Assembly: GCF_031846645.1 (NCBI RefSeq)
Contig: NZ_JAVRHN010000002.1
Coordinates: 186,001 to 250,000 of the forward strand
DNA length: 64,000 nucleotides
Direction: 5' to 3'
Source: Autumnicola psychrophila
GTDB taxonomy: Bacteria > Bacteroidota > Bacteroidia > Flavobacteriales > Flavobacteriaceae
Part shown: one piece after another, positions 60,855 to 64,000 of the stretch
Numbering within the stretch: the stretch's first letter is position 1
Layout: each line of letters starts with the position of its first letter
The notes under the pieces: generated by a model
Database searches by the model: none
The model's input: the letters and a program-made list of their open reading frames with translations, nothing else
What the model was told of the DNA's origin: nothing
Program-made: the position numbers and the translations under genes

Positions 60855-63122
60855 ATGAAAACACTTACAGCCTTAGCTTTATTAATTACTGCTACCACAT
60901 GGTCACAGGAAGGTGATTTATCGGGAAAAATATTAAGTGATGGACTACCCATAGAATTTGCAACTATTTATATTAAGAGTTTGAGCAGGGGAACTACGGC
61001 AGATGAAAACGGAGATTTTATGCTTAAGAATATTCCGGCAGGACACCATCAGGTAATAGTTACTTCTATGGGGTACGAAAGTTTAAAACAGCAAGTCACC
61101 ATTAACACTAACAGAACAGCCACACAAAATTTTGAACTTAAGGTGAGTCAGTCCCAATTGAATGAAATTATAATTGTAGATACCCAAACGGGACTTACAC
61201 GTCGCACCCCCTATAATCTCTCCAGTATTGATATGCAGGGAATAGAAAATAAAGGGAATCCCAACGGGATGATGGGAAATTTGCGGGAAGTGCCCGGTGT
61301 TTACGGAGCCGAGTTTGGCCAGGGAATCGTAAAGCCTTTTATCAGAGGGCTTGGATTTTCCCGGGTGGTCACCGTTTACCAGGGTAATAAATTAGAAAAT
61401 CACCAATGGGGAGCAGACCATGGCCTTGGCATTAACGACTTAGGCATAAAACGGGTAGATGTAATCAAAGGGCCGGCCTCAGTTTTATATGGCTCGGGAG
61501 CGCTTGGAGGGGTGTTACTAACGCATGATGACGAGTTTTACAAAGGGACAAATAAAGTCTCGGGGAATATTGGTACTACTTTTAACAGTGTCTCCAATGG
61601 AATAAGATCTTACGGCTCCTTAGGAAAAATGTTTAAGAATGGAATTTTTTTCGCCACAGATATGGCGTATGAGAACCATGCCGACTATAAGAACGGCAAT
61701 AACAGAATAATCGGGAATAGCAGGTTTAATACTAAAACCCTTAGAATCCATACCGGAATTGAACAGGAGAACTTTCAGAATAAATTATCTTTTTCTTTTA
61801 ATGATCAAAACCTGGGGATTATTCTAGATGAAGAAATGCAGGATAGCCAAAGTTTAGCTACCACACGAAATGACCGGGATATGCAATTGCCGTTTCAAGA
61901 AGTGAAAGATTTCCTGCTTTCCTATAACCAAAGCACACAGCATCAAAATCTGGAGACTTCTCTGCACCTTTCCCACCACTCCAATAATCGTAAGGAAATT
62001 GAACAAAATTTTAACCTGATAGACCTGGGATTACAACAAAATCATACCTTCTTAAATGCACGGATAAGTTTAACCGGCGGAAAAATAAAACATAGTTTTG
62101 GAACGCAGGGGAGTTTTGTAAGCACCAGAAACATCAAAGAATCACAGGAATTTTTAATTCCCGATGCCGATGTTTTCGAAAGTGGGTTATATTACCTGGC
62201 AAGTATGGATATGAATTCCTGGTACTTCCAGGGAGCACTGCGTTATGACTATCGTAAAGTTACTGCAGATGCCGGCTCTGCTGAATTAATCGCAGATGAT
62301 TTTATTTTACCGGGTAATCCTGAAAGCCGGAAACTGACCAGAACATTTAATGGATTTACAGGCTCCATTGGCGCCACCAAAAGCTTCGACCAAAAAAATC
62401 AGTTAAAACTGAATTTCTCTACTGGGTTCCGCGCACCAGATCTTGCCGAATTATTTTCCAACGGCCCGCATCCGGGAACCAGCCGGTTTGAAAAAGGCAA
62501 TGATCAATTTGGCAGGGAACAAAGCTTACAAGCTGATGTAAATTATACCTACCGGAAAAAAAGATTTGAAGGCAATTTTTCAGCTTTTGGAAGTAAGGTG
62601 AACAATTATATTTATTTTACAGCAACTACAGAAACCATTCCGGAAGAAAACCTTGAAGTATGGTCTTATCTGCAAACAAACGCGCTTTTGTACGGAGCTG
62701 AATTTAACCTGAAGCACAGCTGGCTGGAAAACCATAGGCTTGTAACGAATTTTTCCGGGGCTTTCGTACGCGCAGAAGACCTTAAAAACAACCGAAACCT
62801 GAGCTTTATTCCTCCGGACAATTTCAACCTGGAGCTTGGCTACTTCGGTTCAAAAGACAAAACACTTTATGCCTTTTCAAAAATTAGAATGATTAGCGAT
62901 CAAAACAGAGCGGGTTTAAATGAAGAGACCACCGCCGGCTATATGCTACTGAACCTGGGTCTAAGTAAAAAATTCTATTTGAAGAATGATCAACTGGAAA
63001 CAGGTATTACTGTTTACAATGCTTTAAATAAAAATTATGTTGATCATATGTCTATCTTGAGGGCTTTTAACGTGAGCAGTCCCGGACGTAATATAATGTT
63101 GAACCTAAAATATAATTTTTAG
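60855..63122 (+). CDS. TonB-dependent outer membrane receptor, probably metal-related
   Basis: The 755-residue protein has a signal peptide (LLITATTWSQ) and a carboxypeptidase-regulatory-like domain (about 20-100). The plug (about 115-225) has PFIRGLGFSRVVTVYQGNKLEN and GPASVLYGSGALGGVLLTHDD, and the barrel ends NIMLNLKYNF. The plug loop HQWGADHGLGINDLG carries histidines and acids seen in receptors of the zinc/metal type. The shared operator with the DtxR-ZIP operon suggests uptake of a metal or metallophore. The ligand is not identifiable from sequence. Confidence 0.85.
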   Translation: MKTLTALALLITATTWSQEGDLSGKILSDGLPIEFATIYIKSLSRGTTADENGDFMLKNIPAGHHQVIVTSMGYESLKQQVTINTNRTATQNFELKVSQSQLNEIIIVDTQTGLTRRTPYNLSSIDMQGIENKGNPNGMMGNLREVPGVYGAEFGQGIVKPFIRGLGFSRVVTVYQGNKLENHQWGADHGLGINDLGIKRVDVIKGPASVLYGSGALGGVLLTHDDEFYKGTNKVSGNIGTTFNSVSNGIRSYGSLGKMFKNGIFFATDMAYENHADYKNGNNRIIGNSRFNTKTLRIHTGIEQENFQNKLSFSFNDQNLGIILDEEMQDSQSLATTRNDRDMQLPFQEVKDFLLSYNQSTQHQNLETSLHLSHHSNNRKEIEQNFNLIDLGLQQNHTFLNARISLTGGKIKHSFGTQGSFVSTRNIKESQEFLIPDADVFESGLYYLASMDMNSWYFQGALRYDYRKVTADAGSAELIADDFILPGNPESRKLTRTFNGFTGSIGATKSFDQKNQLKLNFSTGFRAPDLAELFSNGPHPGTSRFEKGNDQFGREQSLQADVNYTYRKKRFEGNFSAFGSKVNNYIYFTATTETIPEENLEVWSYLQTNALLYGAEFNLKHSWLENHRLVTNFSGAFVRAEDLKNNRNLSFIPPDNFNLELGYFGSKDKTLYAFSKIRMISDQNRAGLNEETTAGYMLLNLGLSKKFYLKNDQLETGITVYNALNKNYVDHMSILRAFNVSSPGRNIMLNLKYNF

Positions 63123-63123
63123 G

Positions 63124-63864
63124 TCACATTCCCCGCTCCTTCTGGATTTGTTCGTAAGCTTCCTGTACTTTCTGAAATTTTTCCTGCGCTCCTTTACGAT
63201 AAGCTTCGTCCATGTGGCCCAGCTTATCGGGATGATATTTTTTAGCCATGGTTCTAAAGGCTTTTTTTACTTCAGCATCTGTAGCAGTTTTATCTATTTC
63301 GAGAATTTTATAAGCACTTTCAGCGGTCTTCTTAAAGAACATTGCTTTGATACTTTCAAAATCCATTCTACTTATACGAAGATATCCGGCTATTTCCTGA
63401 ATGATCCTTGTTTCTGCTTCACTCACCGTACCATCTGCCTGTGCTATTCCGAAGAGAAAATGAGTGATTTGAAGTCGGGTGGGATATTTTGTGCGCTGCG
63501 CCAGGTACTGCCCAATCCTGGCAGACGAAAGCTCCCTGTTTTTAATAACATCGTTGAAGGTCCTAAATGTAGCATTTGCCCGTTCCTTACCGTAAGAACT
63601 TACGAAATAGGAGCGCACATAATCAAGTTCCCTTTGTGAAACCTGCCCATCGGCTTTTATAACCAGTGCGCACAGCGAAAGCAGGTTAAGCTCGAAATCT
63701 CCAGGAGAAACTGTGTTTTTCTTCTGTTCCCCGAACATCCCTTCCATTAACCCCCCGCTGGAACGAATATAATTATCGAGAAGAGACCCTATTATAAAAC
63801 CGAGAATTGCACCTGCAAACCTGAAATACATGAAGCCAAGTAGGGCCGCAAACCATTTAATCAT
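63124..63864 (-). CDS. TerB-like and J-domain membrane protein (DjlA type)
   Basis: The 246-residue protein has an N-terminal glycine-rich membrane hairpin (about 1-33, FRFAGAILGFIIGSLLD). A TerB-like helical domain (about 58-165, LCALVIKADGQVSQRELDYV and FGIAQADGTVSEAETRII) leads to a C-terminal J domain (about 180-246) with intact HPD in AKKYHPDKLG. This is the DjlA layout, a membrane-anchored co-chaperone that stimulates DnaK ATPase. The 3' end lies 1 bp from the convergent TonB receptor stop. Confidence 0.92.
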   Translation of the reverse strand: MIKWFAALLGFMYFRFAGAILGFIIGSLLDNYIRSSGGLMEGMFGEQKKNTVSPGDFELNLLSLCALVIKADGQVSQRELDYVRSYFVSSYGKERANATFRTFNDVIKNRELSSARIGQYLAQRTKYPTRLQITHFLFGIAQADGTVSEAETRIIQEIAGYLRISRMDFESIKAMFFKKTAESAYKILEIDKTATDAEVKKAFRTMAKKYHPDKLGHMDEAYRKGAQEKFQKVQEAYEQIQKERGM

Positions 63865-63886
63865 GAAGAATTTCTTTTTAAAAATG

Positions 63887-63894
63887 CAAAGATA
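63887..63894 (-). promoter_or_regulatory. Candidate -7 promoter element for the TerB/J-domain gene
   Basis: The minus strand reads TATCTTTG, 23 bp before the ATG at 63864, matching TAnnTTTG. The remaining bases to 64000 show no gene. Confidence 0.45.
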
Positions 63895-64000
63895 CTATTT
63901 TATAGAAGTTTAGAACCGGACCAGCATCTATAAAAGCTTATTCGTAAATAAATTCAACCTATTCACCAATAGGAATTTGAGATGTGCTCACGTAAACAAT

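Noticed and set aside
1..64000. CRISPR array, rRNA operon, intact insertion sequence or riboswitch
   Set aside because: No regularly spaced repeats, no rRNA sequence, no transposase frame and no recognisable riboswitch core were seen. The repeats present are dispersed or nested palindromes.

Overview
The window is chromosomal DNA of a Bacteroidota, most likely Flavobacteriaceae of the Gramella/Zunongwangia type (inferred, not tested). The support is AT-rich DNA, SusC/SusD genes, many lipoproteins with LxxC-type signals, weak Shine-Dalgarno sites, and repeated TAnnTTTG -7 promoter elements. Start codons were moved where the longest ORF began at a non-ATG or at an implausible upstream site.

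Layout. 1-8.3 kb: the 3' part of an AstE/AspA-type M14 gene, 5-formyl-THF cyclo-ligase, a PAS histidine kinase with a CheY-like regulator, then lspA, a surface adhesin-like protein, a DksA/TraR-like protein and ileS on the minus strand. 8.6-13.2 kb: a TonB receptor coupled to recO, then gdhA. 13.4-17.3 kb: a secreted/outer membrane protein, an NAD salvage cluster (macrodomain, pncB, pncA) and two tRNA-Asn genes with a tRNA 3' remnant between them. 17.8-22.7 kb: a secreted vanadium haloperoxidase-family protein, a LytTR regulator and a large hybrid kinase.

23.4-48.9 kb is the centrepiece: a co-directional polysaccharide utilization locus whose enzyme set fits fucosylated xyloglucan. SusC, SusD and a Trp-rich surface lipoprotein would bind and import glycans. 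A BACON-GH5 endo-glucanase would cut the backbone at the surface. GH95 (alpha-1,2-fucose), GH2 (beta-galactose), GH31 (alpha-xylose) and GH3 (beta-glucose) would strip the oligosaccharides. A GH97 of the inverting type is the odd member. An AraC regulator leads into five enzymes that make a full non-phosphorylative L-fucose route (fucose dehydrogenase, lactonase, fuconate dehydratase, ketodeoxyfuconate dehydrogenase, diketo-acid hydrolase). The locus would therefore cut fucose off the polymer and oxidise it to pyruvate and lactate. No fucose permease is present in the window.

49-64 kb: dsbD, rseP, SCO, feoA-feoB and a 50-residue Cys-rich FeoB partner not previously called. Next comes a duplicated cassette: a lipoprotein metallopeptidase, a small secreted protein, a broken second metallopeptidase C-terminus and a second small secreted protein. 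The end holds a ZIP transporter, a DtxR/MntR repressor, a divergent TonB receptor sharing a perfect 16-bp palindrome with it, and a TerB/J-domain protein.

Intergenic spaces outside the utilization locus carry a dispersed repeat family (core AAAATGNCAATTATCGA) at five or more places, some as inverted pairs.
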